Positions 31,985 to 39,477 of a stretch of DNA of 43,825 bases are shown in pieces. The notes beneath the pieces are model-generated. The model saw only the letters and a program-made list of their open reading frames with translations, made no database searches and had not been told where the DNA came from. This stretch comes from JALHVH01 sp964585685 (GTDB taxonomy: Bacteria > Acidobacteriota > Aminicenantia > Aminicenantales > Saccharicenantaceae). The translations under genes and the position numbers were made by a program. The stretch lies in the NCBI GenBank assembly GCA_964585685.1, contig CAZPEP010000048.1:1-43825 (forward strand). The letters run 5' to 3'. Numbering within the stretch: position 1 is the first letter of the stretch; every line of letters begins with the position of its first letter.

Positions 31985-32413
31985 TCATTTCAGCCAGACG
32001 AGGACCCGGGCTTTTTCCTCTTCCACCGATGCCAGGAGTCCCCGGCCGTACCGGCCGAGGTCTTTGATGGCGCTCCACTCCAGGTCATATCGATCGCCGG
32101 CAGGCCGTCCGTGTTTGTGACCGGAGGCATCCGCCCCTAAGCTCAGACCCGCCTCGACGAGCCACATCGGGATGGAGACGCGAACCAGCTCGCCCTCCTG
32201 CTGGTCGTGGACGAGGACGCAGAGCCGGCGGGGCCTTCGGACTTCGCCGCTCCGGATCCCCTCGATCCGGGCGATCTCCGCGTACGCCCTTTCGAATTGG
32301 CGGTCGGCATTCCTGACCCCGCTCTCCGAGCGGACGGAAATACAGGCCGTCAGGGAAAGGGCGACGATGGCCAAACCCGCCACCCGGGCCGGAGCGCTTG
32401 TGTTCACGTTCAT
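31985..32413 (-). CDS. lipoprotein with the operon's shared C-terminal domain
   Basis: A 142-residue probable lipoprotein: signal VAGLAIVALSLTAC with lipobox Leu-Thr-Ala-Cys. A helical part (ADRQFERAYAEIARIEGIRS) leads into a C-terminal domain, LCVLVHDQQEGELVRVSIPM, WLVEAGLSLGA and final ARVLVWLK, matching the domain at the ends of the proteins at 29323 and 29726. First gene of the ECF operon, 46 nt before the sigma start. The start is ambiguous: ATG at 32413 lies one base after GAGGAG, while GTG at 32407 has ideal spacing; the ATG is given. Anchored in the envelope, it may sense or transmit the signal. Confidence 0.72.
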   Translation of the reverse strand: MNVNTSAPARVAGLAIVALSLTACISVRSESGVRNADRQFERAYAEIARIEGIRSGEVRRPRRLCVLVHDQQEGELVRVSIPMWLVEAGLSLGADASGHKHGRPAGDRYDLEWSAIKDLGRYGRGLLASVEEEKARVLVWLK

Positions 32414-32440
32414 TCTCCTCATGGGGTGTCTCATAGGGTA

Positions 32441-32466
32441 CTACGAAGGGGTTCGGGGAAAGGTTC
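32441..32466 (-). promoter_or_regulatory. possible ECF-type promoter of the sigma operon
   Basis: On the minus strand GAACC and CGTAG are separated by 16 nt, similar to the GGAAC / CGTC pattern of many ECF sigma factors; start near 32434, about 20 nt before the first gene. This would allow autoregulation. Match by eye only. Confidence 0.3.
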
Positions 32467-32612
32467 ACCCCAAGTCCACGTAAGAAGGCTACAGTCTAAA
32501 GTCCAAGTTCACAGGCCATCTTAGGACGGAAGGCGGGAAACTCCGGACCGGTTGGGGGGCAGGCGCAGACCCGTGCACCTGAGGGAAGGGAACCGATGGG
32601 AGGGATGACGGA

Positions 32613-32918
32613 TCAGAACTTGCGGAAGCCGCCTTGTTTGTCGGTGCCGCCGGGGCGCTTGTCCCCGGGCCTGCCGCCGTCGTGGTCGGCCCTGGGCCTG
32701 GCATCGTTGATGACGAGCTTGCGGCCGTCGAACTCCGTCCCGTTGAGCTTGGCCTTGGCATCGGCCGCAGATTCGGGGGCGGCCATCTCAACGAAACCGA
32801 AACCTCTTCCCTGCAGAATGTTGACCGAGGTCACTTCGCCGAACTGGGAGAACAGCTGTTTGAGATTGTCCTCGGTGGTCTTGTAGTTGAGGTTTCCGAC
32901 ATACAGTTTTTGAGACAT
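32613..32918 (-). CDS. RRM-domain RNA-binding protein
   Basis: A 101-residue protein formed by one RNA recognition motif and a short tail. RNP2 is KLYVGNL at residues 4-10 and RNP1 is GRGFGFVEM; TTEDNLKQLFSQFGEVTSVN lies between. The loop before RNP1 (NILQGRGFGF) is shorter than in most bacterial RRM proteins, which usually have 'DR.TG.SRGFGFV'. The tail from ARPRADHDGG onward is Gly/Arg/Lys-rich, as in cyanobacterial and other bacterial Rbp-type proteins, and likely adds RNA affinity. GGAGG eight bases before the ATG fixes the start. Single-gene unit divergent from sppA. Confidence 0.93.
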   Translation of the reverse strand: MSQKLYVGNLNYKTTEDNLKQLFSQFGEVTSVNILQGRGFGFVEMAAPESAADAKAKLNGTEFDGRKLVINDARPRADHDGGRPGDKRPGGTDKQGGFRKF

Positions 32919-33042
32919 GAACAAAGCCTCCTTCATCCCCCGCCGTCGCCCTTCTCGGCTCCGTTCGGGGCGCCCGGACGGCGGAATTGATTTATTCAAT
33001 CATAAGAAAATGGACAAATCAAGCGATTTTTCTGCTCCTTTC

Positions 33043-33051
33043 TGGTATCAT
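33043..33051 (+). promoter_or_regulatory. extended -10 promoter for sppA
   Basis: TGG followed by TATCAT, an extended -10 element without a good -35 box; start near 33058 and Shine-Dalgarno GGAGG before the ATG at 33071. Confidence 0.4.
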
Positions 33052-33070
33052 CGGCCCCGGTGGAGGAACG

Positions 33071-34801
33071 ATGAACAGACGCGCTTCCGTCCTGATTCTT
33101 TTCCTGGTCCTCGTCGTCCTGGGGGCCGCCGCCGCCGTCTCCTACTTCTTCCTCGAATGGGGCCGCCCGGCCACGACCGTTCCCCCCCACGCCTATCTGG
33201 AGATCAGGCTCTCCGGCGAGATCCGGGAGATCGTCCCGCCGGACTTCTTCCGGGACGTCGTCCTGGGCGTCCGGCCGCTTTCTGTCCACAGCATCTGGAT
33301 GAACATCCGCAAAGCGAAGGCCGACGACCGGGTCGATGCCATCTTGCTCCGGCTGGATATGCTCGCCTGCAACTGGGCCAAGGCCGCAGAGCTCCGGGAC
33401 GCAATCCTCGATTTCCGGAAGGCGGGAAAGAAGGTCTACGCGTATATCGAGGAGGCCCCGGACTTCGACAAGGAGTATTACCTGGCCTCCGCCTGCGACC
33501 GGATCGTCCTCCACCCCATGGGCTGGCTGGGCGTCAACGGCATCGGCGGTTACGTGCCCTTCTTCAAGAACGCTTTCGAAAGACTTGGCATCCGGGCCGA
33601 ATTCGAGCACGTCGAGGAGTACAAAACGGCCTACAACCAGTTCACAGAGCCTGGGTTCACTCCCGCCCATAAGGAGATGATGGAATCCCTCTACGGGGAC
33701 ATCTTCGACCAGTACGTCGCCGCCGTGGCCGCCGCCCGGAAAAAGGCCCCGGACGAGGTCCGAGCCCTCATCGACCGCGGCTTCTACCAGGGAGCGGGGG
33801 CCCTCGAGGCCGGGCTCGTTGACGACCTCAAGTACGAGGACGAACTCCAGGACATGCTCAAGAGCGGCGGACGGAAGCTCACCCGGATCACCTCGGACGA
33901 ATATTCCCGCGTCAGCCCCGCAGCCGCGGGGCTCGGGACCGGCCGGAAGGTGGCCGTGATCTACGCCGTCGGGCCCATCCTGAGCGGGGAAAGCCTGCCG
34001 GGGAGCATAGGGGGCACCACGCTGGCCCGTTGGATCCGCCAGGCCCGCAAGGATAGAACGATCGCGGCCATCGTCCTCAGGGTGGACAGCCCCGGAGGCT
34101 CGTCCGTGGCCTCCGATGTCATCTGGCGAGAAGTCTTCTTGGCGAAAAGGGAGAAGCCGTTCGTCGTTTCGATGTCCGACGTCGCCGGGTCGGGAGGCTA
34201 TTGGATCTCCATGGCATCCCACAAGATCGTGGCACAGCCGCAAACCCTCACCGGATCCATCGGCGTCCTCGCCGGGAAGTTCGATCTGTCGGGCCTCTAC
34301 GAAAAGTTCGGCGTGACGGCCGAAAGGGTCGTTTTCGGCAAGGAAGCGGACGTTTACTCGAGTTTCCGCCCCTTCTCCTCCGAGGAAAAGAAGGTCCTGA
34401 AAGAAGAGATCCGCCGGACCTACGAGGTGTTCCTGGAAAAAGCCGCGCAGGGCCGCAACATGACTCGGGCGGACGTGGACAAGGTCGGCCGCGGGAGGGT
34501 CTGGACGGGAAGGCAGGCCCAGGAGCTCAAGCTCGTGGACGAGCTCGGGGGACTGGCGAAAGCGGTAGAGCTGGCCAAGGGCCTGGCCGGCCTCGGCCGG
34601 GACGAGGAGCCGAGACTCGTGATCTGGCCGAAAAAGATGGGGTTTTGGAGCTCGATCGTCGGCCGCAGGACCGCGGGGGCATCCGCCGCCCGGCTTCCGG
34701 GAATCGAAGCGGCCGTCCAGGCGCTCCGGCTCGTGGAGAGGACCCGCGTTTGGGCTATCTGCCCAACGGGGATAGGTGTGCCGGGCCTCAACGCCCCTTG
34801 A
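33071..34801 (+). CDS. sppA: signal peptide peptidase SppA, long (67K-type)
   Basis: Inner-membrane serine peptidase that clears cleaved signal peptides. The 576-residue product has an N-terminal membrane anchor (about 6-28) and two tandem crotonase-like domains, the long E. coli type. The general-base Lys is probably K185 in EEYKTAYNQF of the first domain; the nucleophile is S374 in VAGSGGYWISMASHKIVA of the second, and DSPGGSSVASDVIW is also family-typical. GGAGG five bases before ATG at 33071 fixes the start; the open frame continues 28 codons upstream. The 3' end overlaps ftsB on the opposite strand by 14 nt. Confidence 0.93.
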   Translation: MNRRASVLILFLVLVVLGAAAAVSYFFLEWGRPATTVPPHAYLEIRLSGEIREIVPPDFFRDVVLGVRPLSVHSIWMNIRKAKADDRVDAILLRLDMLACNWAKAAELRDAILDFRKAGKKVYAYIEEAPDFDKEYYLASACDRIVLHPMGWLGVNGIGGYVPFFKNAFERLGIRAEFEHVEEYKTAYNQFTEPGFTPAHKEMMESLYGDIFDQYVAAVAAARKKAPDEVRALIDRGFYQGAGALEAGLVDDLKYEDELQDMLKSGGRKLTRITSDEYSRVSPAAAGLGTGRKVAVIYAVGPILSGESLPGSIGGTTLARWIRQARKDRTIAAIVLRVDSPGGSSVASDVIWREVFLAKREKPFVVSMSDVAGSGGYWISMASHKIVAQPQTLTGSIGVLAGKFDLSGLYEKFGVTAERVVFGKEADVYSSFRPFSSEEKKVLKEEIRRTYEVFLEKAAQGRNMTRADVDKVGRGRVWTGRQAQELKLVDELGGLAKAVELAKGLAGLGRDEEPRLVIWPKKMGFWSSIVGRRTAGASAARLPGIEAAVQALRLVERTRVWAICPTGIGVPGLNAP

Positions 34802-35099
34802 GGACGATGACCTTCTCGTCGGGCTTCATGAGCCAGAGCTTCCGGCGGGCTTCCTCTTCGACAGCCCTCGGATTCACCGTGAGCTCGCGGATCTCCAGTT
34901 CGAGCTTGCTCTTCTGCTCTTCGAGCGTCTTGAATTCGGCCTCTAGGGCCCGGAAGGTCTTCCGGGTCCTGACAATATCCATGTAGCCCTTTTTCCCGAA
35001 AAAGGACGTTACGAGCATCACGATGACGAAGAATCCCACGCCGGCCTTGAAGAGCTTCCTGCGGACGGAGCGGTCGTTCTTCCCCGGGTCCTCCTTCAC
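34788..35099 (-). CDS. ftsB: FtsB/DivIC-type septum formation initiator
   Basis: A 103-residue bitopic divisome protein: short basic N-terminus, transmembrane segment about 19-34 (AGVGFFVIVMLVTSFFG), coiled coil about 40-75 (TRKTFRALEAEFKTLEEQKSK), then NPRAVEEEARRKLWLMKPDE, which matches the FtsB/DivIC signature. It should form the FtsQ-FtsB-FtsL subcomplex with the FtsQ encoded at the beginning of the window. The ATG overlaps the phosphomutase stop by 4 nt (ATGA), so the two are co-translated. Convergent with and overlapping sppA by 14 nt. Confidence 0.88.
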   Translation of the reverse strand: MKEDPGKNDRSVRRKLFKAGVGFFVIVMLVTSFFGKKGYMDIVRTRKTFRALEAEFKTLEEQKSKLELEIRELTVNPRAVEEEARRKLWLMKPDEKVIVLKGR

Positions 35100-36496
35100 G
35101 AGACGAACTCCATGCCGCGGCCGAGCAGGTCGTCCAGATCCCTGGCGGACGCCGCCTCGGCAGAGCAGCGGATGACGGGCTCCGTGCCGGAGAATCTCAA
35201 GTGGAGCCAGGCGTCATCGGCGAATTCCAGGTTGATCCCGTCCTTGATCTCGACGGCCTCGACCTTCTTCGCGCCCATGGCTGAAGGCGGCCTCTCCATG
35301 AACTCCCTCAGCCGGTTTTCCCTCGCCGGAGTCCTCGGGAGGGTCCTCTGCCCGCCGACCAATGTGCCGTATTCCCGGAACATGGCCTTCCGAACCTCTG
35401 AAAGGGTCTTGCCCGAGGCGGCGATCATCTCGGAGACCAGGAGGCCGGCGAAGATCCCGTCCTTCTCAGGAAGATGGTCCTTGACGGCGATGCAGGCGCT
35501 CTCCTCGCCGCCGAAGATGATCTTCCCCTGAAGGAAGAGGTCCGCCATGTACTTGAAACCCACGGGCGTTTTGTGGATCTCAAGGCCATGCTTACGGGCG
35601 ATGCGGTCGATGAGCCGGGTCGTGGTGACCGACCGGGCCACCCCCCCCTTCCAGCCTTTAGTGACGACCAGGTAATGGAGGAGCATGGCTAGGATGTCGT
35701 TTTGGTGGATGAAATTCCCGGCCTGATCGAGGATCCCGAAACGGTCCCCGTCGGCGTCCGTGGCCACGCCGAGGTCGCATTTCTTGTCCCGGACGAGGCG
35801 CTTGAGCTCCCGGAGGTTCTCCTCTGTGCACGAAGGGATGACCCCGCCGAAGTAGGGGTCCACGTAGCCGTGTATCTCCTCGATCGGAACCTCGTTCCTT
35901 TCCAGAATCTCGTCAAGGTACTCCCGGCTCGTCCCGAAGAGAAGGTCCACCCCGACCTTGATGCCGGAGCGGCGGATGACGTCGAAATCGATCTTCTCCT
36001 GGAGGTATTCCAGATAATCCGCCTGGAGGTCGATCCTAGAGATGTGCTCGGTCCTAGGATAGGCTGGGACGTTCGGGAAGTCCCCGGCGAGCCTCCGGAT
36101 CTCCTCCTCGATCCGGTCGGTGACATCGGGGAGAGCGGGCGCGCCCGTGTGGGTGTTGAATTTCAGACCGTTGTACTCGGGGGGGTTGAACGAGGCCGTA
36201 AAATTGATCCCTCCCTGGCAGCCCCGCTTGATGATCTGATAGGCCTGGGCCTGGGTCGGGGCGTCCCGGTCCGCCAGGAAGACAGTGATCTTGTTTTTAG
36301 ACAGGACCTTGGCGGCCTCGAGGGCATAACGCTCCGACAGAAATCGGGTGTCGTAGTTGACGACGATCGAGACGGGGTGGTCGGGATACCGCTCGAGGAG
36401 GTAATTCGCGGCCGCCTGGACGACGACACGGACGTTATGGAACGTGAATTCCCCGCCCATGACGGCCCGCCAGCCGGAAGTCCCGAACTTGATCAT
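35096..36496 (-). CDS. phosphoglucomutase/phosphomannomutase family protein
   Basis: Alpha-D-phosphohexomutase of 466 residues with four domains. GTSGWR opens domain 1; the phosphoserine loop is TASFNPPEYNGLK with S102; the metal loop is DADGDRFG; the sugar-recognition GGEESAC loop and the C-terminal phosphate-binding RFSGTEPVIR are present. The loop usually reads TASHNP; the His is replaced by Phe103 here. It probably interconverts hexose-1- and hexose-6-phosphate to supply nucleotide sugars; glucose, mannose or glucosamine cannot be separated from sequence. First gene of a two-gene unit with ftsB. Confidence 0.88.
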   Translation of the reverse strand: MIKFGTSGWRAVMGGEFTFHNVRVVVQAAANYLLERYPDHPVSIVVNYDTRFLSERYALEAAKVLSKNKITVFLADRDAPTQAQAYQIIKRGCQGGINFTASFNPPEYNGLKFNTHTGAPALPDVTDRIEEEIRRLAGDFPNVPAYPRTEHISRIDLQADYLEYLQEKIDFDVIRRSGIKVGVDLLFGTSREYLDEILERNEVPIEEIHGYVDPYFGGVIPSCTEENLRELKRLVRDKKCDLGVATDADGDRFGILDQAGNFIHQNDILAMLLHYLVVTKGWKGGVARSVTTTRLIDRIARKHGLEIHKTPVGFKYMADLFLQGKIIFGGEESACIAVKDHLPEKDGIFAGLLVSEMIAASGKTLSEVRKAMFREYGTLVGGQRTLPRTPARENRLREFMERPPSAMGAKKVEAVEIKDGINLEFADDAWLHLRFSGTEPVIRCSAEAASARDLDDLLGRGMEFVS

Positions 36497-36576
36497 CTTC
36501 GCTCAGGCCAAAAGTAGCATACGCGGCCGGGAAAAGCAATAAACACAGGCCTGAATGGGACGCCAAATAAAACGAT

Positions 36577-36634
36577 GGGATCGCCTCCAAAGGACTCGAG
36601 GTGCGGCGATCCATCTCGTCAGGTTAAAGTCCTT
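36577..36634. repeat. intergenic hairpin element, copy 2 (pseudoknot-like pairing)
   Basis: GGATCGCC (36578-36585) pairs with GGCGATCC (36605-36612); in the loop AAGGACT (36590-36596) can pair with AGTCCTT (36628-36634) outside the stem. Arms, loop start (CCAAAGGACTC) and spacing closely resemble the element at 19905-19951. Confidence 0.75.
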
Positions 36635-36692
36635 GGGCTGGGCGCACGGAGACTCGTCCAAGACTCCCTATAGCGAATACTGACTCCCACAA

Positions 36693-36715
36693 CTCCCCCT
36701 GACAATCAGGGGGAG
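36693..36715. repeat. perfect 10-bp hairpin
   Basis: CTCCCCCTGA and TCAGGGGGAG around a 3-nt CAA loop, 119 nt past the methyltransferase stop on the minus strand. Not followed by T residues on either strand; role unknown. Confidence 0.6.
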
Positions 36716-36833
36716 AATATGAGGACCGCGTCTCCGACAGAGGTGGAGAGCACGGGCCGGCCCGTTCGGGCCCAATAACCAGCCCACGCCAGGTGAGTTT
36801 GAGGATGTCCCCGAGTCCTGAGTAGGCAATCCC

Positions 36834-37553
36834 CTATTTTTCCGCTTCTCCGGTCATAGGGACAAAGAGGACATCAAGAAGAGCACGAACCGCAATCTTC
36901 CCGTTCTTTTTCGTGACGAGCGTCAACGTCTGGGACATGGGCCCTTTTTCGACGGGGATAATGAGGCGGCCCCCCTCCCCGAGCTGTTCGACGAGCGGTG
37001 GGGGGACGCGATTCACGGCGCAGGTCACGATGACCGCGTCGAAGGGAGCCTCCTCGGGCCAGCCGAAGAAACCGTCCCCTTCGCGGGCGCGGACCGACCG
37101 GTACCCGAGCTTCCGGAGGGTCGCGGCAGCTTCCCGGGCCAGTTCCCCGTCGATCTCCATGGTGAAGACCTTGTCGGTCAGGCAGGCCAGGACGGCGGAT
37201 TGATACCCGGAGCCTGTGCCGACTTCCAGGACCTTTTCGCCGGGCTTGAGCGCCAGACTCTCGGTCATGAAGGCCACGATGAACGGTTGGGAGATCGTCT
37301 GGCGACGGCCTATGGGCAGGGGGTGATCACCGTAGGCCCTCGACCGGGATTGAGCGGGGACGAAAAGATGGCGTGGGACCCGGGACATCGCTTCAAGAAT
37401 CCGGGCGTCCCGGACCCCACGGGCGGCGATCTGGTCCCGGACCATGGCCTCCTGTTCCTTACGGTAATCTCCTCCCGTCTGCCCCCAGGAAACAAGGGCG
37501 CAGCCGAACGCCGCAGCGAGAAGGATGCCTGGCTTCTCCCTCATAATTCTCAT
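36834..37553 (-). CDS. pcm: exported protein-L-isoaspartate O-methyltransferase
   Basis: SAM-dependent enzyme repairing isoaspartyl residues in proteins. The fold and motifs are clear: VPRHLFVPAQSRSRAYGDHP, ISQPFIVAFMTE, the AdoMet motif KVLEVGTGSGYQSAVLA, and APFDAVIVTCAVNRVPPPLV. About 25 extra N-terminal residues form a Sec signal peptide (REKPGILLAAAFGCALVSWG), so the enzyme is probably periplasmic, where SAM supply is unexplained; a cytoplasmic form from a later start is an alternative. Starts possible at GTG 37562, ATG 37553 and ATG 37544; none has a strong Shine-Dalgarno, and the middle one is given. Length of the mature part is normal. Confidence 0.87.
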   Translation of the reverse strand: MRIMREKPGILLAAAFGCALVSWGQTGGDYRKEQEAMVRDQIAARGVRDARILEAMSRVPRHLFVPAQSRSRAYGDHPLPIGRRQTISQPFIVAFMTESLALKPGEKVLEVGTGSGYQSAVLACLTDKVFTMEIDGELAREAAATLRKLGYRSVRAREGDGFFGWPEEAPFDAVIVTCAVNRVPPPLVEQLGEGGRLIIPVEKGPMSQTLTLVTKKNGKIAVRALLDVLFVPMTGEAEK

Positions 37554-37881
37554 GTTCGGCACCGATTAAGCTCATTATACGACATAAGGCCATAGTTGGT
37601 CGTCAATCATGAGAAAGCAGGTTGTTGGCCAGGGATAGGCCGTCGCCCATCAGAGCGGGCCCGGCGCGGGGCGAACGACGGCCCGACGATTCACCCCCGA
37701 TATCGCCGCGGGGGGGGATTGACCCTGGCGCGCATCCTGCGGCACGATGGACCCGCGGCGGACGGCTCCCCGCCGGGGAGGGCTTAACCCTTGATAATAG
37801 AATAATCTTTGATTGACAAAGGGACCTGATTTTGTTATTCAATAGTCAACTTCGTAGGTGGAACCGGAAAAGAGTCTCTTG
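37554..37881. other. 328-nt intergenic region upstream of coaD
   Basis: First a very GC-rich stretch (37630-37795) containing GGCCGTCG (37638-37645) and its exact complement CGACGGCC (37676-37683) around a 30-nt GC-rich interior, then an AT-rich stretch with a promoter-like sequence. No convincing open frame and no known RNA family recognised by eye. Confidence 0.5.
37813..37841 (+). promoter_or_regulatory. possible promoter of coaD-pilMNOPQ
   Basis: Consensus TTGACA, then 17 nt, then TATTCA; the -10 box is poor. It lies in the only AT-rich stretch upstream of coaD and would leave a leader of about 35 nt. Confidence 0.4.
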
Positions 37882-38382
37882 ATGGAAGACTTAGCTATTT
37901 ATCCTGGCTCGTTCGACCCGATCACGAACGGTCATATCGATATCGTCCTCCGGGGGCTCAACGTCTTCGACCGGATCTTGGTCGCCGTCCTCGAAAATCC
38001 CAAAAAGGCGCCCCTATTCACGACTAAAGAGAGGGTCGCCATGATCCGGAAGATCTTCGAAGGCCGCAAGGAGGTCGATGTCATGTCGTTTAGCGGGCTC
38101 CTTGTCGAGTTCGCCAAGGCCAGGGGTACGAACGCCGTCATCCGGGGCCTACGGGCCATCTCCGACTTCGAATACGAGTTCCAGATGGCTTTGATGAACC
38201 GCCAGCTGGCTCCGGAAATGGAGACCCTGTTCATGATGCCGAGCCAGGAGTTCTCCTTCCTCAGCTCCAATCTGGTCAAGGAGGTTTTTATGCTCGGCGG
38301 CAGCGTCCGGGACCTTGTCCCCAGGCTCGTCGAAAGGAAACTCCAGGGGAAGTCCCGGAAACACGGTCGATTTCAAATCTGA
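37882..38382 (+). CDS. coaD: phosphopantetheine adenylyltransferase (CoaD)
   Basis: Transfers AMP from ATP to 4'-phosphopantetheine, the penultimate step of coenzyme A synthesis. The 166 residues begin EDLAIYPGSFDPITNGHIDI, containing the nucleotidyltransferase GxFDPxTxGH motif, followed by NPKKAPLFTTKERVAMI, NAVIRGLRAISDFEYEFQMA and FLSSNLVKEVF (the ISSTxVRE equivalent). Length is typical. The frame extends to a GTG at 37858, but the ATG at 37882 gives the family start. It lies 15 nt before pilM and may share a transcript with the pilus genes. Confidence 0.96.
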   Translation: MEDLAIYPGSFDPITNGHIDIVLRGLNVFDRILVAVLENPKKAPLFTTKERVAMIRKIFEGRKEVDVMSFSGLLVEFAKARGTNAVIRGLRAISDFEYEFQMALMNRQLAPEMETLFMMPSQEFSFLSSNLVKEVFMLGGSVRDLVPRLVERKLQGKSRKHGRFQI

Positions 38383-38397
38383 AAAAGGCAGGGCAAA

Positions 38398-39477
38398 ATG
38401 CTGGGTATCTCTCGGGAAAAAGGGTTGGTGGGATTGGATATCGGCTCCTACTCGATCAAGGCCGTGGAGCTCAAGGCCCGGAAGAAAGGGGGAAGGGAGA
38501 CTTACGAGGTCGCCCGGATCGGTTACGAACCGCTTCCCCACGACGCCATCGTCGAGGGGACCGTCATCGACTCGGCCGCCGTCGTCGAGACCATCCGCCT
38601 TCTCTTCGACGAGAACAAAATCTCCAATAAGGACATCGTCATCTCGATCTCCGGAAACTCCGTGATCATTAAGAAGATCTCCCTGCCGTCGATGGAGCGG
38701 CAGGAGCTGGCCGAATCCATCATCTGGGAGGCCAAGCACAACATCCCCTACCCCTACGAGGAGACCAACGTCGATTACGCCGTCCTCAACACGCCCCGCG
38801 GCGGCGAGGACCGAAACCTGGACATCCTTCTCGTGGCCGCCAAGAAGGACAAGATCGCCAACTACAGCAACATCGTCAACCAGGCCCGCAAGAACCTCCA
38901 GGCCATCGAGGTCGACGTCTTCGCCCTCCAGAACGCCCTCGAGGTCAATTACCCCGAGATCCTCCTCGGCAAGACGGTCGCCCTGATCAATATGGGGGCC
39001 AACATCACCAACGTGGTGATCATCGAGAAGGGCATCCCCCAGCTCTTTCGCGACTTATCCCTCGGCGGCTATTTCTTCACCGAGAACATGCGCAAGGAGC
39101 TGAACGTCCCGTTCGAGGAAGCCGAGAAGCTTCTCAAGGGCATCCCCGGGAAGTCGGTCCCCGCCGACCAGTTTCAGACCGTCCTGACGATGAACGTCCG
39201 CGACCTCCTCGACGAGATGGAGAAGACGTTCTCCTTCTACGAGGCCGGCGAGAAGAGAGAGCGGAAGATCGAGCAGATCTTCCTCAGCGGCGGCTTGGCT
39301 AACGTCCCGAACATGGCCGGCGCCTTCGAGCACAAGTTCCGGATCAAGTCCGAGATCTTCAACCCCTTCCGCAACATCCCGTTCGACGAGAAGAAGTTCG
39401 ATCCCATATATTTCAACGAGATGGCCCCGGTCTTCGGGGTCGCCGTCGGACTCTCGACCCGAAAGGCGGAAAAATGA
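38398..39477 (+). CDS. pilM: type IV pilus assembly ATPase-like protein PilM
   Basis: Cytoplasmic actin-like (FtsA-fold) component of the pilus alignment complex that binds the N-terminus of PilN. The 359 residues start LGISREKGLVGLDIGSYSIK (phosphate-1 motif), with SLPSMERQELAESIIWEAKH and NIPYPYEETNVDYAVL typical of PilM, VALINMGANITNVVIIEKG (phosphate-2) and IFLSGGLANVPNM (adenosine site). First of five pil genes, each overlapping or touching the next; stop overlaps pilN by 4 nt. Confidence 0.96.
   Translation: MLGISREKGLVGLDIGSYSIKAVELKARKKGGRETYEVARIGYEPLPHDAIVEGTVIDSAAVVETIRLLFDENKISNKDIVISISGNSVIIKKISLPSMERQELAESIIWEAKHNIPYPYEETNVDYAVLNTPRGGEDRNLDILLVAAKKDKIANYSNIVNQARKNLQAIEVDVFALQNALEVNYPEILLGKTVALINMGANITNVVIIEKGIPQLFRDLSLGGYFFTENMRKELNVPFEEAEKLLKGIPGKSVPADQFQTVLTMNVRDLLDEMEKTFSFYEAGEKRERKIEQIFLSGGLANVPNMAGAFEHKFRIKSEIFNPFRNIPFDEKKFDPIYFNEMAPVFGVAVGLSTRKAEK

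Larger units (their letters stand above)
36497..36833. other. 337-nt intergenic region with hairpins, no gene seen
   Basis: Between two minus-strand genes. It holds the second copy of the intergenic hairpin element (36577-36634), a perfect 10-bp stem (36693-36715), and a GC-rich palindromic patch (GGGCCGGCCC, near 36754-36763). No open frame with a ribosome site was found. Confidence 0.6.

Noticed and set aside
37596..37842. Short open frames on both strands upstream of coaD
   Set aside because: No ribosome sites, compositionally biased, mutually overlapping; treated as noncoding.
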